From an uncultured Prevotella sp. (GTDB taxonomy: Bacteria; Bacteroidota; Bacteroidia; Bacteroidales; Bacteroidaceae), in contig CAMTJK010000032.1 in assembly GCA_947072805.1 (NCBI GenBank), positions 1-18,407 on the forward strand: a DNA stretch of 18,407 bases. Reading direction: 5' to 3'. Positions 1-9,713 of the stretch are shown here, in pieces. A program made the translations under genes and the position numbers. How positions within the stretch are numbered: the stretch's first letter is position 1; each line of letters opens with the position of its first letter. The notes under the pieces are model-generated. The model was not told the origin of the DNA, searched no databases, and saw nothing but the letters and a program-made list of their open reading frames with translations.

Positions 1-2
1 TT

Positions 3-158
3 GGGACTATATATGTCGATGCAAGAAATGAGACATATTTTAATGTCATTGAGATATTTTTAAAACACGATGTAACCTCAAAAGAAGTTGCCTGGATGTT
101 TGTAAAAGTGCATCACAAATATAATGTATATCTTTGCGACGAAAAACCTGATGAATAA
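3..158 (+). CDS. Possible 3' end of an upstream gene (5' truncated)
   Basis: One frame is open from the window edge to a TAA at 156-158, giving 51 codons. The peptide begins GTIYVDARNE and ends with NVYLCDEKPDE, a balanced, protein-like composition. I do not recognise the family. The DNA is much more AT-rich than the downstream genes, so if real it probably belongs to a different transcription unit. It ends 22 nt before the first FAS1 gene and overlaps the candidate promoter at 129-136. A 51-codon open frame could also arise by chance here, and the minus strand has open stretches of up to about 45 codons. The call rests only on uninterrupted reading and composition. Confidence 0.35.
   Translation, partial: GTIYVDARNETYFNVIEIFLKHDVTSKEVAWMFVKVHHKYNVYLCDEKPDE
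129..136 (+). promoter_or_regulatory. Candidate Bacteroidetes -7 promoter element (TATCTTTG)
   Basis: TATCTTTG matches the Bacteroidetes sigma-ABfr -7 consensus TAnnTTTG exactly. Transcription would start near 142-146, giving a leader of about 35-40 nt before the ATG at 181. The nearest TTTG that could serve as a -33 box is at 99-102, which leaves a 26-nt spacer instead of the usual 19-21. The -33 match is therefore poor, as can happen at activator-dependent PUL promoters. A chance match in 180 bp is roughly a 4% event. Confidence 0.45.
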
Positions 159-180
159 AAAACTTTAAGCATTCATAAAT

Positions 181-2724
181 ATGACAAAACGAGAATTATT
201 CAGAAGCAGATGCAGGCAGTGGCTTACCACGGGCGCCATGCTCATGGGCGGTCTGATGGCTGTGTGCAGCTGCAGCGAGGACTACGATCTGGACGAGAAG
301 GCGCCCGACTGGCTGGGCTCCTCCATCTACGACTACCTCGCCGAACAAGGCAACTACACGAACCTGGTGCGCATGATTGACGACCTCGGCGAGCACGACG
401 TGCTGGCAAAAACCGGTTCGCGAACACTCTTCGCCGCCAACGACGAGGCCTTCGAGCGCTTCTACCGCAACAACGAATGGGGCGTGCGCAACTATGAGGC
501 ACTGACAAGGGCGCAAAAGACATTTCTGCTGCACGGCTCAATGATTACCATGAGCTATCAGGTAAACAATCTGGCAAGCACCGAGGGCACAAACGGCGAA
601 CCCACCAAGGGCGACTGCATGCGACGCCTTACTGCACTGGAGATGATGGACACCGTGCCCGTGCTCAAAGCCAAGGACATGCCCGACAACCCCTACTGGC
701 AACGCCACCGCGAGAAGGGCAGCATAGTGTGCTTCACCGACTACAGCCAGGTGCCACTGCTGCACTTCATAGAAGCACAGCTGAACAACAAGAAGATAAC
801 CAACGACGACTACAACTTCCTGTACAACTACACCACAAACAGACAGGTGGGCGACGCCAGCGTGAACGGCGTGAAGATAGTGGAGCAGAACATAAAGTGC
901 ATGAACGGCTTTGTACACCGCATGGAGGAAGTCATCACGCCGCTGAAGAACATGGCAGAGATAATGGCAAGCAAGCCGCAGGTGTCACAGTTCAACAAGC
1001 TCATGGAACGCTTCTGTGCTCCCTACGAGTGCGGCGTTACCGTGACCAACGAGTATAACGGCGTGTACGGTACGCAGGTAGACACGGTGTTCCAGAAGAG
1101 GTTCTTCTCGGAGAAGTCACAGAACGGCGTGGCCATCAACGAAACACCCGACCACGGCGCCGTGCCCGGCAGGTTGAGATACGACCCGGGATGGAACTCG
1201 TACTATTCCGGACAGGCCATTGCCACATCGGAGGCTGTAGCCCTGCAAAAGGACATGGGCGTGATAATGGTGCCGAGCAACGACGCCATGAACGACTACT
1301 GGGAAAACGGCGCCGGACGCGTGCTCAAAGACTATTACGGCACATGGGAGAACGTGCCGGACAACGTGATATCGGAACTGCTGAACAACAACATGCTCAC
1401 ATCGTTCATAGGCTCGGTGCCGTCGAAGTTTAACAGCATACTGAACGACGCCAACGACCCCATGGGCTTAAACAAGGAAGATATCGACTCGGTATGGCTG
1501 GGATGCAACGGCGCCATATATCTTACAAACAAGGTGTACTCGCCCACGGCTTACGTGAGCGTATCGTTCCCCGCACTTATCAACGAGACAATGAACGTGC
1601 TGTACTGGGGCATCAAGCGACTGCAATATAACGTATATCTCAACTCGCTCAACTCGTACTACAGCTTCTTCATTCCCACGAACAATGCGCTGCTCGAATA
1701 TATTGACCCCGTATCGTACGGCAAGGCGCAGACGCAGATATACCGCTTCCACTACGACGCCACAAAGAAAGATGATACGGAAAAGGTATGGGCAAGCATC
1801 TGGAACTACGACCCCGTGACGAAGACGGTGGGCGACAGCATTGGTCTTGCCAACTACTACCAGATAGTGGACCGCCTCGGCGACATACTGGACAACCATA
1901 TAGTAATAGGTAACGTGGAAGACGGCAACGAATATTACCGCACAAAGGGCGGCTCGGAGATACGCGTGAAGAACGTGGCTTCCGGAGCCAACGGCATGAC
2001 GGTGGAAGGCAGCTACCAGGTGAACGAGGGCGAGCCCGTAAACGTAAGCTACATATACGACCAGAGCGCACAGGGCAACGGCAAGTCTTACATCCTGGAG
2101 GGCGAACCCATAATGGGCACACGCAAGACGGTGTACAGCCACCTCGCAGAGCATGCGGAATATGCAGAATTCCTGTCACTGCTGCAGGGCTGCGGACTGC
2201 TGGAAACCATACACGACAAGAAGAACGCGTGCGGCGGCACGAACATAAGCACCTTCAACACCTACCACTACACCATATATGTACCCACAAACGAGTCGAT
2301 ACGCAAACTGCTCGACACGGGCAAACTGCCTACATGGGAGCAGGTGGAGATGGAACGCGAAGCCGGACAGCAAAACAAGGTGACGGCAGACTCGACAAAG
2401 ATAGTGGACTTCATAAAGTATCACATACAGGACAACGCCATGTTCATTGGCGCCGGAAGCACGTCGGGCGACTTCGAGACCGCAGTCATCGACCCCTCGA
2501 CCGAACGCTTCTATCGTCTGAACGTATCGGCAGACAACAGCGGCATAACCATAAACGACAATGCCGGCAACACACGCCACGTGCTGACAAACGACAAGAC
2601 ACTCTACAACCTCATGGCAAAGGAGTGGCAGTATAACAACAAAGACGCATCGCTGGCAGGAGAGATAGAGACAAGCTCGTCGGCAGTGATTCACCTCATA
2701 GATGGTCCGCTGATGCTAAAGTAG
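181..2724 (+). CDS. Surface lipoprotein with four tandem FAS1 (fasciclin) domains
   Basis: This 847-residue protein has a lipoprotein signal: basic N-terminus, hydrophobic stretch (about 18-28) and Cys31 in the context VCSC. The acidic residues that follow (SEDYD) fit the Bacteroidetes surface-export signal. The rest reads as four FAS1-like units at about 48-255, 257-455, 456-645 and 647-845. Each has the family's beta-strand plus 'P/A-[ST]N-[DE/N]-A' motif: TLFAANDEAF (82-91), VIMVPSNDAM (361-370), FFIPTNNALL (496-505) and IYVPTNESIR (699-708). Units 1 and 4 also keep the closing strand (GFVHRMEEVI, AVIHLIDGPL). FAS1 domains mediate adhesion or ligand binding; no catalytic motif is visible. 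It opens the operon 24 nt before a SusC gene, so a cell-surface binding role beside the transporter is the likeliest reading. Ligand unknown. Confidence 0.9.
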   Translation: MTKRELFRSRCRQWLTTGAMLMGGLMAVCSCSEDYDLDEKAPDWLGSSIYDYLAEQGNYTNLVRMIDDLGEHDVLAKTGSRTLFAANDEAFERFYRNNEWGVRNYEALTRAQKTFLLHGSMITMSYQVNNLASTEGTNGEPTKGDCMRRLTALEMMDTVPVLKAKDMPDNPYWQRHREKGSIVCFTDYSQVPLLHFIEAQLNNKKITNDDYNFLYNYTTNRQVGDASVNGVKIVEQNIKCMNGFVHRMEEVITPLKNMAEIMASKPQVSQFNKLMERFCAPYECGVTVTNEYNGVYGTQVDTVFQKRFFSEKSQNGVAINETPDHGAVPGRLRYDPGWNSYYSGQAIATSEAVALQKDMGVIMVPSNDAMNDYWENGAGRVLKDYYGTWENVPDNVISELLNNNMLTSFIGSVPSKFNSILNDANDPMGLNKEDIDSVWLGCNGAIYLTNKVYSPTAYVSVSFPALINETMNVLYWGIKRLQYNVYLNSLNSYYSFFIPTNNALLEYIDPVSYGKAQTQIYRFHYDATKKDDTEKVWASIWNYDPVTKTVGDSIGLANYYQIVDRLGDILDNHIVIGNVEDGNEYYRTKGGSEIRVKNVASGANGMTVEGSYQVNEGEPVNVSYIYDQSAQGNGKSYILEGEPIMGTRKTVYSHLAEHAEYAEFLSLLQGCGLLETIHDKKNACGGTNISTFNTYHYTIYVPTNESIRKLLDTGKLPTWEQVEMEREAGQQNKVTADSTKIVDFIKYHIQDNAMFIGAGSTSGDFETAVIDPSTERFYRLNVSADNSGITINDNAGNTRHVLTNDKTLYNLMAKEWQYNNKDASLAGEIETSSSAVIHLIDGPLMLK

Positions 2725-2748
2725 AATACATGAAAAAACAATAAAGAT

Positions 2749-5700
2749 ATGATAAGCGAAATAAGAAAAGTCTCACTGTCACTATGTCTCCTCGGCATGG
2801 CCTTCTGCCAGGAAGCCAACGCCCAGCAGGCAGGCGACATCATCCGCGGTCAGGTGACCGACGCACTCGGTCCGGTCATCATGGCAAACGTGGTGGAGAT
2901 AGACGCCGCCAACCGTATAGTGGCAGCCGGAGTGACCGACATGAACGGTAACTTCTCGTTCAAGATAAAGAACCCCAAAGACCGCCTGAAGGTGTCGTTT
3001 GTGGGCTACAAGACACTGATAATCCCCATAAAGGGTACCACCTACAAGATAAACCTGCGCGACGAGACCATGCTGCAGGACGTGAAGGTGACGGCAAAAC
3101 GCCGCGCACAGGGCTCGGGACTCGCCGTACCACAGAAAGAAATATCTACCGCACGACAAACCATATCGACAAAAGAGTTTGAGGGTCTCGCCATAACCAC
3201 CATCGATGAAGCCCTGCAGGGACGTATAGCAGGTCTCGACATCGTTGCCAACTCGGGAAACCTCGGCTCGGGAACATCAATGCGACTGCGCGGCGTGTCG
3301 AGCATCAACGGCTCGAGCGAACCGCTCATCGTGGTGGACGGTAACGTGTGGGAAACAGACCAGAGCTTCGACGCCTCGGCCAACGAGGAGAAATTTGCAG
3401 AACTGCTCAACATCAACCCCGAAGACATTGAAAGCATCTCGGTACTAAAGGATGCTGCCGCAACCGCAATATGGGGTTCGCAGGGCGCCAACGGCGTAAT
3501 AGAAATAAAGACAAAACGAGGAGCACGAGGCAAGACAAGGGTAACGTACAGCTTCCGACTGACAGGCACATACCAGCCCGAAGGCATAAAGCTGCTCAAC
3601 GGCGACGAATATACCATGCTGCTGAAAGAGGAATATTTCAACCCGAACCTAAGCTACGATAACAGCAACGTGCCCGAACTGGACTACAAGCCCACATTCT
3701 CTGAATATCACAACTACAACAAGAACACCGACTGGGTGGAAAGCGTAAAGCAGACAGGATGGAGACAGAACCACTACGTGTCGCTGTCGGGCGGAGGCGA
3801 AAAGGCCAACTTCCGCATATCAGCCGGATACGACCACGAAACGGGCTCCATCATAAAGCAACAGCTCGACCGTCTGACAAGCCGCGTGGCTCTGGACTAC
3901 TTCGTGTCGGACCGAATAAAGATTGTTACAAACATAGCGCTCACCTACACCAAGAACCAGAAGAACTACAGCGACCTGCTCACCACCGCATACACGCGCA
4001 TGCCGAACCTCTCCGTATATGAGTACGACCGCAACGGCAACCGCACGGGCGACTACTACAAGATGCTGCCTTCGGTATCGAGCATACTGAGCGACCAGAT
4101 GGAGACAAAAAACCAATACGGACAGGTTGTTCCCATATACAACCCCGTGGCACTCGCCAACCTGGCAAAGAACAACGAGACAAGTTATAACATAGAACCG
4201 GAATTCAAACTCAACTACGAGTTGCTGGGAATAAGCGACGACAAGACACGACTGTCGTACGAGGGAAAGATTATCTTCAACATCTTCAACCGCTACACAG
4301 ACAAGTATCTGCCGCTCGAACTGAACCCTAAAGGATGGAACGACACCAATGCCAACGCCGCTACAAACGACTCATACAAGAGCCTCGGCGTAACCACCAC
4401 ACACACTCTCACATTCGTGCCTCACTTCCGCAACGAGGACCACTCGCTCATGATGATGCTGCGCGGACAGCTGACAAACGGCAACTCGACAACACAGACA
4501 ACGGGCGAACGCGGTCTGCCCTCGGGAACAATAATAAGCACCGGCGCACCCGGCATAATAGACAACTTCAGCTCCGGCTCCGGACAGTGGAGAAGCATAT
4601 ATCTCACCTACTCCATGCACTACGCCTACAAGGGCAGATACGTGCTGGACTTCTCGGTACGCCGCGACGGCAGCACGAAATTCGGTCCCGAAGAGCGCTG
4701 GGGTAACTTCCCCGCCGTATCGGCAAAATGGATAATAAGTGAAGAACCGTGGTTCCAGAAAACCCTGCCCTTCGTGTCGATGCTGGCACTGCGCCCGGGC
4801 TGGGGTATAGTAGGAACACAGCCCTATGCCGAATATCTGTACTTCAGCAAATATACCCCATCACAGAACGGCTACCTCGGCGAAGGCATGGCATATCCGA
4901 GCAACATACAGCTGAAGAGCTTGCGCTGGGAGGAGAAACGGACATTCAACTTCGGTATAGACTTCGGCTTCCTAAACGGTCTTATCGACGGTAACGTGGA
5001 AATATACAAGCAGAATACCAAAGACCTGCTAATGAACAAGCGCAACATACCATCATCATCTGGCTTTTCGTCGCTCGCAGTGCAGAATGTAGGCGAGATG
5101 GAAAACATGGGATGGGAGTTCAATATCAACGGAAACAAGATAATAAAGGCAGGCAAGTTCTCGATGGACGTGAACGTAACGTTCGCAAACAACAAGAACA
5201 AAATAACGGAAATGGACGAGACCTGCCTCTCCGACCTCAACGCCGACTTCGACAAGAAGAACGGTTCGTACCTCACACGCATAGAACTCAACCGCTCGTT
5301 CGGCAGCATCTACGGCTTCCGCTACAAGGGCGTGTACCAGTATTCGGAGTATTCTGCCGAAGAAGTGAAGGGTATCAGCGGACCTAACGCCCCCGTGGTG
5401 CGCGACGCCAACGGAAACGTTATTCTCGACAACAAGGGAAACACCAAGCCCATGACCTTCTGCTACGATTCGAAAAGCGCCAACGTGTACGAATTCAGAG
5501 GCGGTGACGCCATTTACGAGGACATCAACCACGACGGAACCATCAACGAGCTCGACATTGTATACCTCGGTTCGTCACTGCCCAAGGTAACCGGCGGCTT
5601 CGGCTTCAAACTGAACTACGGAAGATTCTCGCTGAACAACCAGTTCAACTTCCGCTGGGGCAACAAGGTAATAAACATGGCACGCATGCGCGCCGAAAAC

Positions 5701-6069
5701 ATGTACACTAACAACAACCAGAGCCGTGCCGTAAACTGGCGCTGGCGCGTGGAAGGCGACGTGACAGAAGTGCCGAGAGCACTGTACAACACAGGATACA
5801 ACTGGCTCGGCTCCGACCGTTTCGTAGAAGACGGCTCGTTCCTGCGCCTCAATTATACACAGCTGAACTATTCATTCCCTCCGAAGATTCTCAAAAAACT
5901 GGGTCTCTCGCAACTCAGCCTCTACGTATCAGCCAACAACCTGTTCTGTCTGACCAAATACTCGGGCGCCGATCCTGAAGTAAGCTACGGACAAATAGGT
6001 CTTGTAAAGGACGAAGCACGCACACCGCGCTCAAAATCTTTCACAGGAGGCATCACCGTTTCATTCTAA
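2749..6069 (+). CDS. SusC/RagA-family TonB-linked outer-membrane transporter (SusC1)
   Basis: At 1106 residues this is a normal-length SusC. A Sec signal ends near Ala25 (EANA|QQ). A carboxypeptidase-D regulatory-like domain follows (about 31-112, starting IIRGQVTDALG), then a TonB-box-like stretch LQDVKVTA (109-116). The plug is at about 125-255, with hallmark segments ALQGRIAGLDI, RLRGVSSINGS, EPLIVVDG and VLKDAAATAIWGSQGANGV. The remainder is a 22-strand-type beta-barrel ending in the aromatic SF expected for barrel insertion. An EF-hand-like motif DINHDGTINELD begins near residue 925, as in many SusC proteins. Family knowledge: it imports oligosaccharides (some members, peptides) across the outer membrane using TonB energy, capped by its SusD partner. 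That partner begins 13 nt downstream. The start is preceded by A-rich sequence with no Shine-Dalgarno site. Confidence 0.96.
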   Translation: MISEIRKVSLSLCLLGMAFCQEANAQQAGDIIRGQVTDALGPVIMANVVEIDAANRIVAAGVTDMNGNFSFKIKNPKDRLKVSFVGYKTLIIPIKGTTYKINLRDETMLQDVKVTAKRRAQGSGLAVPQKEISTARQTISTKEFEGLAITTIDEALQGRIAGLDIVANSGNLGSGTSMRLRGVSSINGSSEPLIVVDGNVWETDQSFDASANEEKFAELLNINPEDIESISVLKDAAATAIWGSQGANGVIEIKTKRGARGKTRVTYSFRLTGTYQPEGIKLLNGDEYTMLLKEEYFNPNLSYDNSNVPELDYKPTFSEYHNYNKNTDWVESVKQTGWRQNHYVSLSGGGEKANFRISAGYDHETGSIIKQQLDRLTSRVALDYFVSDRIKIVTNIALTYTKNQKNYSDLLTTAYTRMPNLSVYEYDRNGNRTGDYYKMLPSVSSILSDQMETKNQYGQVVPIYNPVALANLAKNNETSYNIEPEFKLNYELLGISDDKTRLSYEGKIIFNIFNRYTDKYLPLELNPKGWNDTNANAATNDSYKSLGVTTTHTLTFVPHFRNEDHSLMMMLRGQLTNGNSTTQTTGERGLPSGTIISTGAPGIIDNFSSGSGQWRSIYLTYSMHYAYKGRYVLDFSVRRDGSTKFGPEERWGNFPAVSAKWIISEEPWFQKTLPFVSMLALRPGWGIVGTQPYAEYLYFSKYTPSQNGYLGEGMAYPSNIQLKSLRWEEKRTFNFGIDFGFLNGLIDGNVEIYKQNTKDLLMNKRNIPSSSGFSSLAVQNVGEMENMGWEFNINGNKIIKAGKFSMDVNVTFANNKNKITEMDETCLSDLNADFDKKNGSYLTRIELNRSFGSIYGFRYKGVYQYSEYSAEEVKGISGPNAPVVRDANGNVILDNKGNTKPMTFCYDSKSANVYEFRGGDAIYEDINHDGTINELDIVYLGSSLPKVTGGFGFKLNYGRFSLNNQFNFRWGNKVINMARMRAENMYTNNNQSRAVNWRWRVEGDVTEVPRALYNTGYNWLGSDRFVEDGSFLRLNYTQLNYSFPPKILKKLGLSQLSLYVSANNLFCLTKYSGADPEVSYGQIGLVKDEARTPRSKSFTGGITVSF

Positions 6070-6082
6070 AACAACGAACATT

Positions 6083-7759
6083 ATGAGAAAATTATTCAGA
6101 TATATCTGCGCCTGCTGCGCCATCCTCAGCACTTCATCGTGCGACGATTTCCTCGACATCGTGCCGATGAACGATGTGGTGCTCGAAAACTACTGGACAG
6201 AAAAGGCTGACGTGCAGAGCGTACTTAACAGCTGCTACGCAAGCATGCAGCAGGAAGACTTCTTGTCGAGGGCTTTTGTTTGGAGCGAATGGCGCTCCGA
6301 CAACATCGTGAGCGGCACAAGAAGCAACTATGAGCTGGCAGAGATTCAGAAAGAAAACCTGCTGCCCACCAACTCGTTCTGCAAATGGGCTGCCTTCTAC
6401 CGCACCATCAACCGCTGCAACACCGTATGCCACTACGCGCCGGAAGTGAACAGCATAGACCCCAACTACACCGAAACCGAAATGAAAGCCAACGTGGCAG
6501 AAGCCACGGCTCTGCGCTCACTGTGCTACTTCTACCTGATACGCACGTTCCGTGACGTTCCGTTCACAAGAGAACCGAGCATAGACGACACGCAGAACTA
6601 CTACCTGCCGGCAATGCCGTTCGAAGAGGTACTCGACAATATCATCGCCGACCTCGAGGCTGTAAAGGACAATGCCGTAAAACGCTACTACACAGACGAA
6701 AGCCCAATAGCTTACTACAACTCGAGCAAGATAACACGCTATGCCATATATGCAATGCTCGCCGACATGTATCTGTGGAAAGGCAACTACGAGAAGTGCA
6801 TAGAGCATTGCAACGTGGTGCTCGACTTCAAGAAGGCACAATATGAGGAAGCTCTCGACAGAGAAGGCAACATAACCAACATACAGCTCTTCAACGACTA
6901 TCCGCTCATACTCGAAAAGCCTACGGGAACGGTACGAGCCGGAAACACATACAACGAAATCTTCGGCGAGGGCAACTCCTTTGAAAGCATCTTTGAACTG
7001 CGATTTGAAAACAACCAGACCGAAAACGCTTTCATAAAGAACTACTACGGTACCGACGACAACAGAACCGGATACGCTGGTGCACCATCTTTCTTATACA
7101 AAGAAGTGGCTGTAAACAACAACACCGTATTCAAATCTACCGACTGTCGTGCCTACGAGCACATACAATCCATGAACGCCAACTATGTCATAACAAAGTA
7201 TGTGTGGAACAGCCTCTCGTTCAAGACAACAAATCCGGAAACAGACCTCAACCTGATTGCATCGCGCCGCGACCCCTGCTACGCCAACTGGATATTCTAT
7301 CGCATGACAGACGTGATGCTGATGAAGGCGGAAGCCGAAATAGAAATAGGCACGGAGGAGATGATAAAGGATGCTTTCGACATCATCTCGGCAGTATACA
7401 ACCGAGCCAACAACATTGTGGTGGCTTCGTCAAACAACGCTCTGAAATTCAGCGACTACGGCACATCGAAGCAGGCCATGCAGGAACTCGTGATACTGGA
7501 ACGACAGCGCGAACTGCTCTTCGAGGGTAAACGATGGTACGACCTCGTGCGTCTGGCACGCCGCGACGGCAACACAAGACGACTGGTAGACCTCGCCATA
7601 CAGAAGCAGAAGAACAACCTGAACGGCATAAAGATACGTCTTGCCAACCCGGACATCATTTACTTCCCGTATGCTAAGGACGAACTGAAGGTGAATCCAA
7701 ACCTGAAGCAGAACGAAGCATACAATACCGGAATCGACTCGGAGATTGACAAGAACTGA
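6083..7759 (+). CDS. SusD/RagB-family glycan-binding lipoprotein (SusD1)
   Basis: This 558-residue protein has a lipoprotein signal with Cys20 (LSTSSC) followed by DDFLDIVP, the classic mature N-terminus of SusD proteins; the two aspartates fit surface export. The N-terminal SusD-like region has WRSDN (70-74) and the TPR-like helix ATALRSLCYFYLIRTFRDVPF (about 141-161). A second TPR-like helix pair lies around KITRYAIYAMLADMYLW (216-232). The C-terminal RagB/SusD segment has LVILERQRELLFEGKRWYDL (469-488). Family role: the hinged lid over SusC that captures the ligand at the surface. Its gene follows SusC1 by 13 nt, the standard partner arrangement. Cysteines 9, 11 and 12 also lie in the signal peptide, but Cys20 best fits the lipobox and the SusD start. 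Confidence 0.96.
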   Translation: MRKLFRYICACCAILSTSSCDDFLDIVPMNDVVLENYWTEKADVQSVLNSCYASMQQEDFLSRAFVWSEWRSDNIVSGTRSNYELAEIQKENLLPTNSFCKWAAFYRTINRCNTVCHYAPEVNSIDPNYTETEMKANVAEATALRSLCYFYLIRTFRDVPFTREPSIDDTQNYYLPAMPFEEVLDNIIADLEAVKDNAVKRYYTDESPIAYYNSSKITRYAIYAMLADMYLWKGNYEKCIEHCNVVLDFKKAQYEEALDREGNITNIQLFNDYPLILEKPTGTVRAGNTYNEIFGEGNSFESIFELRFENNQTENAFIKNYYGTDDNRTGYAGAPSFLYKEVAVNNNTVFKSTDCRAYEHIQSMNANYVITKYVWNSLSFKTTNPETDLNLIASRRDPCYANWIFYRMTDVMLMKAEAEIEIGTEEMIKDAFDIISAVYNRANNIVVASSNNALKFSDYGTSKQAMQELVILERQRELLFEGKRWYDLVRLARRDGNTRRLVDLAIQKQKNNLNGIKIRLANPDIIYFPYAKDELKVNPNLKQNEAYNTGIDSEIDKN

Positions 7760-7796
7760 CAACCAAACATTTATCAACCAAAGAACACTTACAACT

Positions 7797-9713
7797 ATGA
7801 GACAATTATATAAGAGTTTGATGCTGGTTTCGTGCCTCTGCCTCTTCACTTGCTTCACTGCATGCGACGACGAGGACATTCCCGACAACTACTACTCATC
7901 GACCAAGGTAACGGCTGCCGGCTTCATAGAGCAGGACGACGCACGCTTCAGCGGATTCAGAGCCATTCTGGAACGCTCCAACTACTTCACACTGCTTTCC
8001 ACCTACGGAAAGTTCACGCTCTTCGCTCCCACTAACGACGCCGTGAACAAGTATCTCGGAGAAAACGGATACCGCTCGGTAGATGACATTCCCATCGAAC
8101 TGTGCGACACGCTGGCACGCACACACATCGTGAACAAGGGCGCATACTTCACCACCGATGTGGTGGACGACGCTCTGCCCGAGACAAACATGAATGACCG
8201 ATACATCGTTATTTCATGCGACTCGGACGTAAACAACAACAATGTCACAATATACTACGTGAACAAACGCGCCAGAATAATAGAGCGCGACGACTCGGTG
8301 ACCAACGGAGTAGTACATGTGATAGACAACGTACTTACGGCAAGCAACCGCTTCCTGCCCGACCTCATCGACGAGGACGAACAGCTCACCATCTTCAGCC
8401 AGGCACTACAACTCACCGGCATGGCTGACTCGCTGACAAAATACATCGATCTGAGCTACTCGTGCAGCAACGACTCTGTAACAGACGGCGTACGCGTGTT
8501 CTATGGAGGCTATTGGCAGTATGCTCACTTCCCCGAAAAACGCTTCTACAAGTACACCGCATTCTGCGAAACCGACGAGGTGTACCGCAAGGCAGGCATT
8601 AATAATCTTGACGACCTCGTGGCCTACGCCAAGCAGACCTACGACCAGGTATATCCTCAGGATGCAGGACGCTATGACGAGGACTTCAAGAACAGGAAGA
8701 ACCCCCTCAACCGCTTCATCTCTTATCACCTCATAAACCGCATGGGCAACTACGGCGACTGGGTAAGCTCGGGCGAAATAAAGAGCCAGTGCTGCGTCAT
8801 GGACGTTTATGACCCGGAAGACTTCTACGAGACCATGGCTCCCGGCACCATCATGCGCTTCTGCAGTCCTGCACACGGACTGTTCATCAACCGCAAGGGA
8901 CTTGCACGCAACGCCTCCGTGCAGGGAGTGAAAGTGCTCTCGCCCTCCGAAAGCGGACAGACCGACCAAAGCGCACTGAACGGAGTATATCATTACATAG
9001 ACAACGTTCTCGCCTACACCAAAGAGGTACGCGACGTGGTGCTTAACTGCCGCATAAGGGTGGACGGCACAACGATGAGCCCCGACTTCATGAATGCCGG
9101 CGCACGCGGACACTTCGGCGAAGACTATCTGACAGGATTCAAGAACGACTACATCGCCGACTGGAAACTGAGCGATGAAACCTTTATCGGTGTACACAGC
9201 AACGAGCTGCACTGGCACAGCTACGAAGGTAATGCCGTATGTATAACAGGTATATACGACGTGGCCATGAAGCTGCCTCCCGTACCGTCGGGCACCTACG
9301 AGATACGCATGGGTTACACTGTAGGCGTGGAACGTGGCGTGGTTCAGGTATATCTGAGCAACGAGCCCTGCGGAATACCTATCGACCTGCGCGAATACGG
9401 ACCCGCCACCAACATAGGATGGGTTGCAGACGGAGAGAACGAAGAGGAAAACACTGCCAACGACAAGGCTATGAGAAACCGTGGCTACATGAAAGCCATG
9501 GACTCTTACCGCTCGGCAGGCGGCAATGTGTTCCGCGACAACACCGAAAACCTGCGCCGCATTCTCACCACACAGTATCTTGACGAAAACCAGACCTACT
9601 GGCTGCGCTTCCGCCAGGTGCTGAAAGATCCGGAATGCCATCTCTCGTTCGACTATATCGAACTCTGTCCGAAGAGTATCTATGGCAGCCCGGAGGGCGA
9701 AGACCGACACTGA
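7797..9713 (+). CDS. FAS1-domain lipoprotein with C-terminal beta-rich domain (cassette A)
   Basis: I choose the ATG at 7797 (638 residues). The frame is open to an ATG at 7746, but that adds 17 polar residues, overlaps the susD stop and buries the signal peptide. From 7797 the protein starts with a standard lipoprotein signal, with Cys23 in FTAC followed by DDED, a strong surface-export signature. FAS1 unit 1 spans about 38-182 (FTLFAPTNDAV at 73-83; VVHVIDNVL at 172-180). A looser, insertion-bearing FAS1 unit 2 spans about 195-407 and closes with GVYHYIDNVLAY. The last 200 residues (about 410-626) form a beta-rich region with GTYEIRMGYTVG (499-510), ending HLSFDYIELCP. That pattern resembles galactose-binding-like or CBM6/35-like sandwiches; this is inference from motif shape only. 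The gene ends cassette A, 37 nt after SusD1. Probably a surface ligand-binding partner of SusC1/D1. Confidence 0.88.
   Translation: MRQLYKSLMLVSCLCLFTCFTACDDEDIPDNYYSSTKVTAAGFIEQDDARFSGFRAILERSNYFTLLSTYGKFTLFAPTNDAVNKYLGENGYRSVDDIPIELCDTLARTHIVNKGAYFTTDVVDDALPETNMNDRYIVISCDSDVNNNNVTIYYVNKRARIIERDDSVTNGVVHVIDNVLTASNRFLPDLIDEDEQLTIFSQALQLTGMADSLTKYIDLSYSCSNDSVTDGVRVFYGGYWQYAHFPEKRFYKYTAFCETDEVYRKAGINNLDDLVAYAKQTYDQVYPQDAGRYDEDFKNRKNPLNRFISYHLINRMGNYGDWVSSGEIKSQCCVMDVYDPEDFYETMAPGTIMRFCSPAHGLFINRKGLARNASVQGVKVLSPSESGQTDQSALNGVYHYIDNVLAYTKEVRDVVLNCRIRVDGTTMSPDFMNAGARGHFGEDYLTGFKNDYIADWKLSDETFIGVHSNELHWHSYEGNAVCITGIYDVAMKLPPVPSGTYEIRMGYTVGVERGVVQVYLSNEPCGIPIDLREYGPATNIGWVADGENEEENTANDKAMRNRGYMKAMDSYRSAGGNVFRDNTENLRRILTTQYLDENQTYWLRFRQVLKDPECHLSFDYIELCPKSIYGSPEGEDRH

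Noticed and set aside
1468..2154. 228-codon minus-strand open frame inside the first FAS1 gene
   Set aside because: Shadow of the + strand gene, with the same biased composition and no supporting motif.
2729..2743. ATG-AAA-AAA-CAA-TAA mini-frame between the first FAS1 gene and SusC1
   Set aside because: Four codons in an A-rich ribosome-access region; chance is the simplest explanation.
7746..7796. Upstream ATG extension of the second FAS1 gene
   Set aside because: It would add 17 polar residues before the lipoprotein signal and overlap the SusD1 stop; the ATG at 7797 gives a clean signal peptide.
8406..9710. 434-codon open frame on the minus strand, opposite the cassette A FAS1 gene
   Set aside because: It lies wholly inside a convincing + strand lipoprotein gene, has a Val/His/Ala/Tyr-rich composition typical of antisense shadows in this codon usage, and shows no domain or signal I recognise.
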